Below, piece after piece: positions 11,435-23,892 of a stretch of DNA of 64,000 bases. Source of the stretch: Rhodamnia argentea. Taxonomy: Eukaryota > Streptophyta > Magnoliopsida > Myrtales > Myrtaceae. Every line of letters begins with the position of its first letter. Within the stretch, counting starts at the first letter, position 1. The position numbers and the translations under genes are program-made. A model generated the notes under the pieces. It had not been told where the DNA came from. It saw nothing but the letters and a program-made list of their open reading frames with translations, and ran no database searches. The DNA is taken from positions 29,077,903 through 29,141,902 of the forward strand of contig NC_063152.1 of assembly GCF_020921035.1 (NCBI RefSeq). The letters are read 5' to 3'.

Positions 11435-14400
11435 TCTAACAAATTTGAATAATTATGTTTTAGGACTAGAAAAAAATGAAACATAGAGGGTTTTTACCAA
11501 ATGAAAAAAACTATTCCATAGAGAACCTTTTCATGCCCCTTAATACACGTCATGAATGACAGGACGCAGTTAATTTGCCGTAAAAGTCTAGGACTATTAT
11601 GCGAACAATCCACGTAGGAACCTGTCGGACGCCTTAAGGATGCGAGTTAATAATTTTCAGTGCGCCGTCTCCCTCGTGTTATGTATTGTTATCATACTGA
11701 AAATGAAAACATTTCACTATTGGTACGGTCACAAGTCCTTTAAGAGCACTCACTCTCTGCCAATTCCAAAGAGATCAAGGGCTAAATATATGCAATTTCA
11801 CTATTTATCAGTCTAGATATAGCTAAAAAGATGAAATTTCAAGATTCTTATTCCAATATATCTTCTCACCTGTCAAATTATCTTCTCTCAAATTCCTCGT
11901 CAATGTGTTTTCCCATCTTTGTCGAGTTAGTTTTACTGCCTGCTGCTCTGAATTTTTAAGAGATGTTAATATGTATTATAATAATTTTAGTAACATAAAA
12001 TAAAGGACTCTAGTACTCTGCTATATTTACCCTTCCTGTCAAATTTTGCTTGTTGTGCAAAAGTCAACTTTACGATGCATAGATAAGTTCATAAATCTAC
12101 ATAAAGTAATGTAATGGGCTGCCAACGAGAATTTTAAGAAACGAGTTGTATTCAATTGCTCAATAAGGTCCTTCCACATGACTTGATTTGCCAATTTTAT
12201 AGAGCAGTCTCATTATACGCGGCACTACACTAGAACCCAATTTTGGTTCCAAGTCCATTAAAATCAACGTTACAATGGGACATAGGAGTACGAAAACAAC
12301 GTGAAGGCCAAGCGATTGAGGCTTTTGTCGACGCTTTCCAAGGAGCCATGTGCTCGAAGCCGTTTGATATGCTCGTAGGCGAACTAGTCCTACTAGACAG
12401 AGGTTCTTAACGTCGCACATTGGTGAAGCCGCTGGCTAAGTACCACCGACACTGACATGTGAAATGTGACATGCGACACAACACGACACGTCGACACATA
12501 ATTTCTCAAAAAAAAAAGAAGAAGAGAATTTTGACACGTTGGAGCATATTGTACGTTAAATGTATATTATTGTATATACATGGTAACTTATTATGTACAA
12601 ATAAAAATATCGGTGGCGAGTTTCTTATTCTTCCGTTAGGGATTTGCGATTAGGTTTTTTTTTTGGGCTAGTTGGATATATTGATTGTGAGATGGCTGGA
12701 TATATGACTTTAAAATGTATCTTTTCGATAAATCTACATTTTGACCAATAATTTATTGAAAATACTTGAAATTAGAAATGGCTTGTCGGGATGTTGGGCT
12801 CGAGTGTCTAACGTGTCTAGAGCGCCGACCACATATCGATCACGTGTCGGAGAGTGTCGGACATGACACAAAGATCCTCGAAAAGTGTTTGTATTTCCTA
12901 GACCGCCTATGCCCTAAGAGCAGGAGCGATAGGTCCACAGGTCAAGTTGTTAGAAACTTAGAATATGTAGATATTAAGTCGGATCTTCATATGGCAACTC
13001 AAACTTTCGAACAGGTTAGCAGCGGTCTCGCAAAATACTTAAGCTGTTAGATAAAGACGCGGTTTGGTATTTATATATTCTAACACGAGCAGTTGTGAAT
13101 TCTCATGATAATATTTCCGAGGCGGTTGCAATGTCGATCGTCACTTCCCTCTCTTTTAAATTTTTATTATTATTCCAACAAAAAAAAAAGGAAAAAGGAG
13201 TAAAAGAAAAGTGGAGAGCAAAAAACAGAAAAGCATCTGTACATGTAATTACTAAAGACTGGTCTGACAGGACTCTATATGCTCTTCTTTTTTTCCTATT
13301 CTTTAAGCCAAAAACGGGGCACTGCAAGCCGGGTGCATGGACTTTCATGCATTCAGGTCACTTTAGCCGGGCCCCACGCTGCAAACATCTCTTTTTTTTT
13401 TTTCTTTTTCTTTTTTCTCGTACACCGTTCTCGAGTCCGCTCAAACGAAAGAAAACAAATTACGACCCAGAAAAAAAAAAAACGAAAGAAAACAAAATAA
13501 AAGAGAAAATTACGAGCGATCCGCGGGTGAAAAACGAAGTCGTCCGAGGGTGCGCAGCGTCACCTGAGGCGTCACTTTCACGTACCTCCTCCCCCTCTGA
13601 CGGAGGCAGATCCGACGGCTCGCAGCCCCCTGCGGGCCGCCTGATCACCGCTAGCGGGATCGCGACACGTGTCGAGCATGGTGGGCAAATGATAGCGTAA
13701 TGATGGTTGAATAATTTTGACATTCTGACCAGATTGCAGCATCACCGATGCTGATGGGAAGTAAAGGCCTGACCCCCCTCTGTACGGATTCCCTTCCCCA
13801 TACGCGAGGTTCATCCCGCCCTTGAACGGCGAAGAAGAAAATCTCAAAACTTATTAAAGTTGAAAAAGACTACTAAAAATCTTAAATTAATACTCGAAAT
13901 ACATATTTATCCTTTGTTAAGGATCTGTTAAAAATCACCCTCGAAAATCTGATGTGGCGCCAAATTAGTGCTGTGCGAGTGCCACATCAGAAAATTTTAA
14001 GTAAAAACGAAAAAAATAAAAAAAACTTAAAGCATTGTTCATCTTCGAAACATTCGCATATCCCAGTTGTATGCAATTGATTTTTTTTTCCTTTCCCCTT
14101 TTTTTTCTTTTGTTGTAATCTTCTTCCATGCTCCTTTAGTGTTCATCTTTCTAGGTAAACTCCTCCATTTTTCCTCTACTTTTTTCCTTTTTGTCAAACA
14201 TTTTTCGTCTACTTCATCGGTCAAATTCTAGCAAAATCGATCCATAGACTTTGCTACTTACTTTGATCGCCGCTTCTTCAATTCGCTGGAAGATTGGCAA
14301 ATAACAACAGATATTTGCACCGTCGTGACTCTCCAAGGCATATTCCACGATATGACAAAATTCCGTGGCTTTGAGAAAAAGAGGGAAAAGGTTCAGGGTA

Positions 14401-15120
14401 TTTTTGTTCATTTTATTTTTTTATTCAGCAAGAGAAAGACTTCTAGATTATTTATGGGACTAATCTCTTATTTTGCTGGTAACTTTCCTTTGATTAGTAA
14501 TTTCATTTTACACTAAAGTAACTTTTGACATATTCAGGAACTTTCGAAAAAAGAAATTAAAAAAAATAACACCTTTGGCTCCTGGATTGGGACCATTCGG
14601 TCCGGTCGTAATCCAGAGTAAACAAGGTCAGTTTCCTATTCCACAGATTGGGAAGAGAGCTTGTTTGGTTTGATTCCCGATTTCAGGTTGGGTCGAGACC
14701 CGACCCACCTTGAAACCAATCACCTCTAGTTATGGGGGTTTAGTTGACAGTTAAATATCCTGTTCATATATCAAATTTTGTGAATCAATGTATCCATGGC
14801 ATCATTAAAGATCAAAACCTCTTCTGGTTTCTAAAGGTTGGCAACCCATGGAGAGTTGATTCTCTGGTTCTCATACCATATTTTGTCTATTCCCCTTACT
14901 CGTCGCTCCTGCCGAAGAGAGACAAGGCTTCCGTCCTTTCTCAGCGAGGAGTTAATGTGTTTTCTGATGAGGATATAGTGCTTTAGGTTGTAGCAACTGA
15001 CTAATTTCCAGGGAATAGTGCATGCAAGTTCACTGTACTCCTCCACATCCTCTAGTCTGAATTTGACGGACTACTCAAACATGCGAGCTTGAGCTTTCCT
15101 TGCCTAACTTGGATTACAGT
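11435..15120. other. Intergenic region, no gene seen
   Basis: No supported gene. The stretch 12150-12430 read on the minus strand has a TATAAAATTGG word and resembles an LTR or promoter remnant, possibly linked to the Copia fragment, but no partner repeat was found. The stretch 13500-13840 is unusually GC-rich, with two GATGGTTGAA/TGATGCTGATG-like words. The stretch 14570-14730 repeats the GGACCGG-type vocabulary seen at 2866 and 46050. ORFs at 12766-13050 and 13095-13700 show no domain. Confidence 0.45.
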
Positions 15121-15576
15121 TAGACCTGTCAAAATAGGTCATAATCCTATTTCTTAATTCATATATGATGGGCTGAGTTGTTGTACGGATTAGTCATATT
15201 CAATAAACGAGTTTAAACATTATATGAGTGTTAAATGGGTCATAAATAAGTCATAAGTGAATTATAAACGGGTTTACAACTTACTTAGGCCTAACCCACC
15301 GTTATGACACCTCTCTTCATTCTCTCTTACCTTCACTTGATCTCGATCTTACTCATTCCACACTTTCACCTCGGTTTGGGCATGGGCTTTACTATATTGT
15401 ATTAAATATGAAAGTTTTTTAGGAATATGATCGGGTAGAATATGGATTGGGTATGTGTTGGTTTCGTTATGGGTCACTAGATTGTCATTGCAATAAATGA
15501 GTCATAAATTGGCTAATGGGTATTTTTGGATTGGACCATTTATGACCCGATTTGACTCGCCTGTTTGACGGGTCTA
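15121..15576 (+). repeat. MITE with 13-bp terminal inverted repeats (TAGACCYGTCAAA)
   Basis: The left end TAGACCTGTCAAA (15121-15133) and right end TTTGACGGGTCTA (15564-15576) are inverted repeats with 12 of 13 matches. The interior carries direct and inverted 'GGGTCATAAATNAGTCATAA' words. There is no ORF. A reverse-orientation copy lies at about 30100-30500, and a same-orientation copy with eroded ends at about 54760-55145. The target-site duplication is unclear (TTA/TAA next to the ends). It is a non-autonomous DNA transposon. Confidence 0.75.
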
Positions 15577-17824
15577 ATTACAGTAAAGATAAAGCAAAAT
15601 AGCAGGTGTAGAAAGAACTGATTCACGAAACGATGTCATAAACTCGTAGCGGTTTCTCAATACAGACAAAAGAGATTTGAGTACCCGATGAGAGTCTGGC
15701 TCATCGCCTTGCGGTTCGCAACTAACATTTCACTATGCTGGATGGCCGTGATTTCGACGGTTCGCAACCATACGTCCAGCTCTTGTGCTCTACATCACTC
15801 ATAACTTGACCATGCATTGTATGTTGACAGCAGCGTTGGGGAGTGACTTCGTTCAAGATTTGGGCATGTCATTCTTTGTGGATGGTCTATATGGATGGTC
15901 AAAGTAGATGGCCGGGGCATCTACTGTGTAGCGCCTGACTAGGGATATATCTGTGGGTGACACCTTTAAGTTCTTTTGTAATTGAAGCAGGTGAGACTTC
16001 AAATCATCTTTTGTACACAGCATTATCACATCTTGTCCCTCACAATGTCCAAGTGGAATCGAATACCCACATAATGCTCGGAATAGACACATTACCTTAA
16101 AGGAATTTGATAGAGCGCAGTCGAAAGTGAAGAAACAAAATTTCCACCTAGATCCGGCTCATGGGGATCGAGCAGGTGAACCTGTCGGATCCGATGACTC
16201 AAGACTGTACGGAGGTTCCCACTAAGGGCAAACCACAATGAGGAAAGAAAAATGGATAGGAACTTCGATTTCACTTAACGGGAACATGATTGCCTCGATA
16301 TCGAAATGACTTCACTTATGCCGAGGTGCTTTTTGTGGAAAAGAAAAATCAAAGCTCAATGATGATAGACAAAATCTTATAGTATTAATGCCATGAAATG
16401 AGCCAGATTATTATTGATCAAAAAGCACTTCATGAGCCATGGAGTGCACCGAGTACTAATCCAAAAGGTTTTTTTTTTTTTCTAATTATGTTCTCTAGTT
16501 TTAGCTTCCGCTTTTGGAGAACTATAGTGCTATAGTATATGTTATGATATTCATTTTCCTTCTATTCCAACTCTTGGGCAAATAGCAAAATCCGGTGCAA
16601 AATAATTGCCATTCTAAGGACCATATCAACAATGGATTTCCACGTTGTACCGACCATTTTCGATTCAGCCCATAATTCTGAATATTGAAAGAGTTATGTC
16701 AATCATTTAATGACTATAAGTCCATATCTATGATCTTGGTTTTCACATTGGTCAAACTTTGTAATAAATCCATCTCACTTTTTTCCATCCTACAAATCCA
16801 TCTCTTTATTTTCCTCATTGAAAATCTTAAACTTTCATTTCATTCAATAAAAGAAGTCTTACTGCGAGGCATTGAAAACTGGAGTGGCATCAATCATGAC
16901 AGCAATTATTGCTAAAAAGCCACCATGCAAAAGAGAGCCCTCCTCAATCGTGGCAGCACCACCGTAAGTTTAGAATTAGCAACTGGAGCTCCTCAAAAGT
17001 TTTAACCTTCATTTGTTTCGTAAAAATTAAATCTTTTGAAATTTTTTTATGTGTTTGTATCTTTTAAAATAATTACTCAGCAAAAAATATTTTTATTAAC
17101 GATAATAACATATGTTTAAATGTTTTCGAGAATGATAAAAATATTTATTGTGTTGAAAAAGTACTAGATAATATGAAAATAAGAATTGTTGAAAATCTGT
17201 TTAAAGAGATGAAAATTTAATATCAAAATATCTAAGGCGCGTAAGCACTACCCCTCTAGCGGCTATCCTCTCAAGACACAACAAGCATTCTTCTTTTTTT
17301 TGCACAGAATAACATAAGGAACATGAACAGCTTTACATGTATAACTCATAAGATATGTAATGAGAAAAAGAGAATATTATTATATATTCAATTATGTCTG
17401 GAGTAGCAATTTGTAAGTAAAAAAAGAGAGAGAGAGAGTGATATTCCATCATCAATTTTTGGATTTAATTGACGTTACAAATTCATTACAAATCAATGAC
17501 GGTAAAAACCCATTACAAAAATAATAGCTTTCAATATTTCAAAACTTATAGAAATATGCAACATTTTGGTCATTCGTTTTTGTAAGTGATACAAATCATT
17601 ATTTAAAAAAAATATTATCTATTTTGTTTATTTTTTATGAAGCACATGCACCCGCAGAAAAATTTAGGAATTAGTGAATGTGGGCAGCAATCTTCAAACG
17701 AGTGTCTCTACAGGTGAGGCAGCTACACGTAGAGGTTGATCTTTTTATGGGCAGGCATTTCGATTTGACCGCATACTTGGCGATCAAACTTGCGTGTTCG
17801 GTTCAATTTTCGGAAGCAAAGGAC

Positions 17825-18345
17825 GCGTTTGGTAATGTTTCTATTTTCAAGAATAACTTCTGATCAGAAATAATTTTTTTCGATTCTATTCCCAGGAAAA
17901 GTTTCTGAGTAGAAGAATGTGTTTGATAATTGCACAAAATTTATTTTTTCGGAATAAAAAAATAAAAATGCATTTGGTACGACCTAAAAGTTTCTATTCC
18001 CCATTTTTTTTTATCTAATTAAAAAAATATCAGTGAAGGTGGCAGGAATTCACGAGCTATAGTGGTGATCGGTAGCAATTGGTGGGGACGGCGGTGGGGG
18101 GCAATGGCGACAGGTGGCGGTGGACTCGTGGTTATAAGTTACACTGAGTTTATTTTTCTAAAATGATACTATTTTTGATTCTTTTTTCAGGAACAAAGAA
18201 GCAACTTTTTTTTTCTATTCCCGAGAACAAAAAATCAATTTACACTTCCGAATGGGTTTATGTTCTTTTTCTATTTCGGGAAATAAAAGAACAGAAAAAC
18301 AGAGAGTCAAAAACATTGCAAAACGCACCCCAAACTATGTTCCTT
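17825..18345 (+). repeat. Dispersed element, 'GTTTGGTAATGTTTCT' family, copy 1
   Basis: It starts with CGCGTTTGGTAATGTTTCTA and ends near the CGGGAAATAAAAGAACAGAA region. A second copy at 29409-29910 shows the same order of blocks: TTTGGTAATGTTTCT, TTTTTTCCGATTTTGTTCT, a G-rich GGTGG core, TTATTTTTCTAAAATGA, then GGGAACAAAA. The ends are partly complementary (TTCTGTTCCTGG against GGGAACAAAAGAA). It is non-coding and non-autonomous. Confidence 0.6.
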
Positions 18346-18689
18346 GTTCCGTTTGGCCCAGAAAATGTTGTTTTTACTGCTTTTGGTGAAAAATGACTTT
18401 GAAATATCAATACTCATATTATATACAATTTAAGTGCTCAAAATTAAACATGATATTCTACAGCAATTAAAATGGCCAACGTAAGAATTGCTGCATCTTC
18501 TTTTTTTTTTTTTTTTGTGGGAGGGGGGGGAAGGGAGGTTGCTAGCATAATGGCGCCATCGCCTTTAGCTAGAACAATCGCACATTTCATGTTTCACGGG
18601 GTGGGCAACTGGAGAAAACAACCACGGAAGAGGATTCTTTATAATTAAGATTGTTGAGAAAACATATTTAGTGATGTTATTCAAGGAAA

Positions 18690-19205
18690 AAATATGGAAA
18701 AAATCATAAAAGCCCTCAACCTATTGCATTGGGACTAATTCAATTCTAAATATTTCAATTGGATCAATTTAGTCATAAACCTTTTTGCATTGGTATCATT
18801 TCAGTCCTTTTGGCCAATTTAGGCACAAAAAATCGGTGAGGTGGATGTTGACTGTCCTACAAGGCACGGTCGGCATTGTTGGTGACGCGGATATATATAT
18901 TTTTATAGTTCTTAATAATTTTTTCAATTTTTTTCATTTTTTCCATCCCCTTTTCTTTTTGCTAGTGGTCGGACTCGCCCTTGCTGGCCATGGCCTATAG
19001 CTAGATCAGCCATTGGCAAAAAAAGAAAAGGGAAAGGAAAAAAAAAAGGAAAAAATACTGAAAATTTGTAAAAAGTAATATCCGCCTTAGCACCAACCGT
19101 GCCACTTAGCGGGGTCGATGTCTACGTAAGCGATTTTTGGCCTAAATTGGCCGAGTGCACTGAAATCGTACAAATGCAAAAAGATTTATGACTAAATTAT
19201 GTGTG
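18690..19205. repeat. Fold-back element of the 'CTACGTGGCACGG' family
   Basis: The left arm (GACTGTCCTACAAGGCACGG at about 18850-18870, flanked by ATTTAGTCATAAACC) is inverted on the right (ACCAACCGTGCCACTTAGCG, then AAAAGATTTATGACTAAAT). The centre has a TTGCTAGTGGTCGG stretch, as in the copy at 3320-3890. It has no coding capacity. Confidence 0.6.
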
Positions 19206-19439
19206 TGTGACTTTTTTGTCCTTGAAAAAAAAAAACATACGTGAGACTTTGAAAAGCAAATTTCATCTCAAAAATTAATAATCAACAAAAAAAGGAAAGT
19301 TTTTTTTTTTGGTTGAAAGAGGAAAGTTGATAATACACAATGCAAATCATATATACATCGGGGCTTTAGTTCTCTTTTCCCGTTTGGTGCATCTAAATAA
19401 ATAGCAACAAAAGGTGCTCAATTATTTACACTACGAAAA

Positions 19440-19570
19440 ACTATTGTGGGTAGCCCCAGTAGCCACCCTTCCCACTTGGGAAGGGAGAGGTGGGGGTTCG
19501 ATTCTCCACCTTCTCAATGGGATTGGAGGTGGTGACGTGTGAGTGAGGTAATAAGGATTTGTAACCTCAC
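19440..19570 (+). repeat. Possible tRNA-derived SINE head
   Basis: A TAGCCCCAGTAGCCACCC segment is followed about 40 bp later by GGGTTCGATTCTCC, which resembles the Pol III B box GGTTCGANNCC at tRNA-like spacing. No cloverleaf can be drawn, so this is not a functional tRNA. A similar B box lies in the sequence at 32205-32310. A SINE is the best explanation, but the tail and target duplication are not clear. Confidence 0.3.
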
Positions 19571-22500
19571 TATGAATGACAGTTTTCATTTCTAAACTTT
19601 GTTGGAAGCTACTGCAAAGGTACTCCCTTGCATCGAGTCAGGAGTGGACATCGTCATCGGTTTTAGGCCCATTTGTAATTCCACAATCTAAGATAGTCTT
19701 GCGGTGGAGGTCGGTACAAATTATTCGATCGAAAATGCCGATGATCGAAGAAGCGGGGGTTGCGACCTTGAGTTATTCCGCATCGCAAGCAAACCGAGGA
19801 AACAAGTTACTCAATTTTCTTGACAAATTGTGTGGTGGAGATAGCACCGTTACTCTTCCAGTATTAACGGCGAGCGGCGGTGCCATCGTCTTCTCGTTTT
19901 CCCTTTTTTGTTTTTTCCTCTTGACTAGTCTCTAGAGTCTCTCTACACACAGTTGGCTACCACTGTAGGACATTCAGTGCTGCCATATGACTTTGAAAAG
20001 GAAACTGACAATTTCTTAAAATGTCAATCAATTCAATAAGTTTGTGTCAAAAGTGGACCTGGAATTGACCCACCCGAGCAAAGCTCCCCCTGCCCTTCTT
20101 CCTCTTTCCATTTTGCAGAGGTCGAGTCTTCATTTCAAGTAGGTCGCTAACTTCGGCTAACCTCGTAATTCGTCTAAGCGATAAGTACAGAGATGTAAGT
20201 GAAATTTTTTTACCCTAAAAGCCTACATGTCCCCTTTTTCCACAAATCAAGTACAATGAAAAATAGGGGAGCGAAAAAAAAAAAACTTCAGACATTCTTG
20301 TTGCTTTGAATGGTACCCGATTCCACACAAAATGGATAAACCATAAATGGGTTTTCCTTGAATGTTAGCATAGGAATACCTTGTGTTATGTACTTGTAAA
20401 AAAGCGGTGAATCGACGTGGAGCCGTATAATTACAAGAAAAATTTTCTTAACGTTATAAAACCTGCGAGTATTATCTCGTCGAAATCGCGAAACTCGTGT
20501 GCTAGCAGGCTCATGCATATGCAATCGGGTACCATAACCACGCCGGCTTGCATGAGGAAAAAAAAAAACAAACAAACTCTACGAAACCGTTTCGCCTGAT
20601 CGATCGTGATGAAGTCGGCAATGGGTTTCGGCGGAAAAATTTATCCCACTCTTTTAGAAATAGTGACCGATATTGTCTTTCTTGTTAGGGTTAGTTTCAA
20701 AACCCTACCGTGCCTTCCGGTTAAATACATTGCCAAGCATCTTTGATTGATTAATTCGTGATGCTCCACCACTTCTAAACCCACTCGAACAAGGAACAGG
20801 ATAAGAGAAAAAAAGAAAGAAAGAAAGAAAGAAAAGAAACAATAATTCCATAAAGATGAGCAAAAAGGAAAAGTTCTCTCACTTCCTTTCTCACAAATTC
20901 AAAATCCCGACTGTTTACCTTTCCTTTTTTCTCTCTTTTTTTCCCCAGAGAAAAGCACTTTATTCACCCAAACGTGCAAACCCTCGAACATCAAATCAAA
21001 TCAAGAAAATAAAGAATGACGGTATTCGTGCCCCATTCAATCTTTCTCCTTCCTTGGAGCGAAAAACTTTCCTCCAGAAGCTCATCATCCTCTGAGCAAT
21101 AACTGAAGCTAACAAAGACGGTTAAAGAACGCAAAGTACTCCCACCGGGTCTCGGCCGCGATTGGCCAAAACGGGCCGAGCGTTACTGCTGCTGGTTTTT
21201 GCGAAGACTGTACACAAAGTATTTCTTGTCAAATAGCAAGTGCTAGGTAAAGATTACTGCACATGGGATCGTCCTGTTTTATGTGCGCGTTCAGAGAGAG
21301 CCTCGAACCACCTCGCCCCTCCTCCTCCTCCTCCTGTTGCTTTTCTTGTTTCCTCCCTTCCCACGAACGTGTTGGGCACGAGCTGCGATGAATTCTTCAC
21401 CGTCGCTTCACGTTATCTCGCTTTGTCTTACGCTGAGTCCCCGCGCGCGTGGGATGATGTAATAGGAACAGAATCACGACGGGTTTTCGTAGTGATTCTT
21501 GGAAGCTTTCCTTTCATTTTTCTGCAACATTAGGGTTACGGGGTGTTTTCCTCCACTGTTCGGCCCACTACAAATGCCGGGGGTTGTGTCATGTTGCGGT
21601 CCAGCAATGGAAAATACATTTTGAATCTTTTCTTTCGGTCGTCTTCCATAAAGGAATATTTGAGTGGTTGTAAAGTATGTGATGATCACATCATACCTTT
21701 GAGTTGCGATGCATAGGAAAAATAATGACAGGCATTGAATAGAATTTATAGATGGTGAGTCCACACATGTTATATGTGGTGTCCCTAGCAACGATCACAC
21801 CACTCAATGTATCGTGAAGCCTTCTTCCTCATCCGAAACCCTAACTATTCGAAAGCAAAATCCACAGGCGGCAGTGATCTTGTTCTGCTGCTTTGAGGGT
21901 AGATAGATCAAATTGGGCTATGGTCTTAAGTAAATGTTGATTGTGAAATCTTGATTTGCTATAAAAATGATGAAAAATTCAGTTCTAGGTTCCTCTAGGT
22001 CACAAATGATAATATAGTTGAATTGCATGAGTCGCCTTATTAGGGACGATAATGCAGGGTCGGAAAGCTCGAATTTGGGAGCTATTCTTTTCATAAAAAA
22101 TGAATGATTTGAAAAAAAAAATTATATTGTTTACAAATATGAATTAACGCAAAATATATTCATCGTTTATGAAAATGTTTAGATATAAACTGCTATCGAT
22201 AATGAAAATATTTTTCATTAAGTAATTATTTCAAACGATATAAGCGATCGTTCTTAAGACAATATCTTACTTCCCCATGAGGATTGTGGTTGGCCCGCTT
22301 CATCATAGCTTATGTTCTTCAGTAAATGTACGCGGTGGTGCATTATTAATCAGGTAATGACAATGTTTCAAAGAAATCTGAGTTTCTTTCCACAAGTTTT
22401 TGTGACTGTTTCACCTACTATATCTACCTAATCACTGATTTTGAACCGGAAAAGCAGACATTATCATCAACCATCTTTAAAGTGAATGGAAATGTCTGAA

Positions 22501-22889
22501 TACTTTATCACGGATAAAGAAGTAACAACCCTCTTAAATCTTTATAGAAAGACAAAACAAAGGTGTGCTACACTTTACCCATAAATCGAATCAGTGAAAG
22601 CAAAGCATACGGTAAAGTCAAATGACTCTTTCTCCCTCTTTTTTTCCTTTTGCCGAAGTTGTCATATTCGAACAGATTTGTTTGTTTACTGATTTGGAGG
22701 AAATGAAATGAACTTTCACGAACAATGACAGAAACACAGAGCTTTTTTTTTTTGGACAAAGAAACACAGAGCTTGAATCTCACAGTTTCGAGTATAATAA
22801 TCAATAAAAACAAAGAACTTTGGTCGACTTACATTATTATTCCCACCAATTTCTCTATATTCCTTTTGTTATTTCATGATTTTGATTCA

Positions 22890-23270
22890 AGGGATAATAC
22901 CACGAAAAATCTAAAATTGGTACACCCCTGATAAATTTACCTCAAACTAATTTTTTGATCACCAAAAATCCTAAATCGGTACACCCACAACCAAACTAAC
23001 CTCCCCTTAAGTTTTATCATCATAAATTAGATAACACGTTGCGGTTGATGGGTGTAGAAGTTTATGATTTTTATTCTTCGTTTGTCACGGGTGTACTGAT
23101 TTGAGATTTTTTGTGGTATTAACCTAATTTAACAAAAACTAATGGAGGGTAAATTTGTCACAATTGTACCGCCTTGGAGTTTTTTGCTATGAAAAAAATT
23201 GATTTAGAGTAAATCTGTCACATGTGTACTAATTTAGGATTTTTTGGTGGTATTAACTCTTGATTTAAAT
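22890..23270. repeat. Fold-back element, 'GGTACACCC' family
   Basis: The left end (GGGATAATACCACGAAAAAT, then TTGGTACACCC) is matched in inverse by the right end (TGTACTAATTTAGGATTTTT, then GGTGGTATTAACTC). The internal words GGTGTACTGATTTGAGATTT and AAATCCTAAATCGGTACACC are also inverted to each other, so several arms nest. It is non-coding. Confidence 0.65.
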
Positions 23271-23892
23271 ATCATATGTGGTCATGACTTTTGCCACTTC
23301 TTGTTCAAATTTCCATGCACCTCCTTCCTTTTTTCCCCTTTATTCAGAGGGAGTGTAAAGCATGTGACAGTGCCCTAGCTATGGACCTTTTGTTAATAAC
23401 ATGAATAAACGATGAAGAACTCCGTGTTACCAAAGGTAATGATGCCCCAGTAAAGTTGCAAGAAAAGGAACAGTTTCCATTCTCTCTCTCACTTACTTTC
23501 TCTGATTGAAAGAACAAACAACATCAACATCATCATGGATCATATTTACGTAGGAATTACAATATTGTTTCTATAATGTCGGATTTCGGGTCTCTCTCAG
23601 AGGCAGCTTGATAAGGACGCTTTTTCTTTCTTTCCCTTCTCCAACTCAGTCTCTACTTTTGTTGCTTTCTGTCTTTCTTGTCTCCTTGTCTTTCTTCAGC
23701 TCTCTCTCTCTCTCCCCTTTCCTTTTGGCCTTTTCTTTTCCTTTTGTTTTTCTCTCACTTTCTCGCCTCTGATTTTCTCAGCGGGAAGAACCTGATTCTT
23801 TTTTGTTCATCAGCTGATTCTAATAAGCTACAATTAATGGTCTCTCGAAATCAGTAGGAAAAAAAAATTGGAAAAAAAGATTATAAAAATAA

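Larger units (their letters stand above)
15577..23892. other. Gene-poor repeat-rich region
   Basis: About 8.3 kb without a supported gene. It holds partial copies of a MITE-like family (about 17015-17165, 22080-22260), a GGGAACAAAA element (17825-18345), fold-back elements (18690-19205, 22890-23270) and a SINE-like sequence (19440-19570). Two adjoining minus-strand ORFs (16092-16274 and 15853-16092) have ordinary composition but match no family I know. A GC-richer stretch at about 21130-21530 looks promoter-like, but no gene follows it. Confidence 0.5.

Noticed and set aside
12408..12425. USE-like word GTCGCACATTGG
   Set aside because: It deviates from RTCCCACATCG at two or more key positions, has no TATA box at Pol II or Pol III spacing, and no structured RNA follows.
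13095..13700. Plus-strand ORF of 201 residues
   Set aside because: It is built of poly-Lys, poly-Phe and other low-complexity stretches from A and T runs, with no domain.
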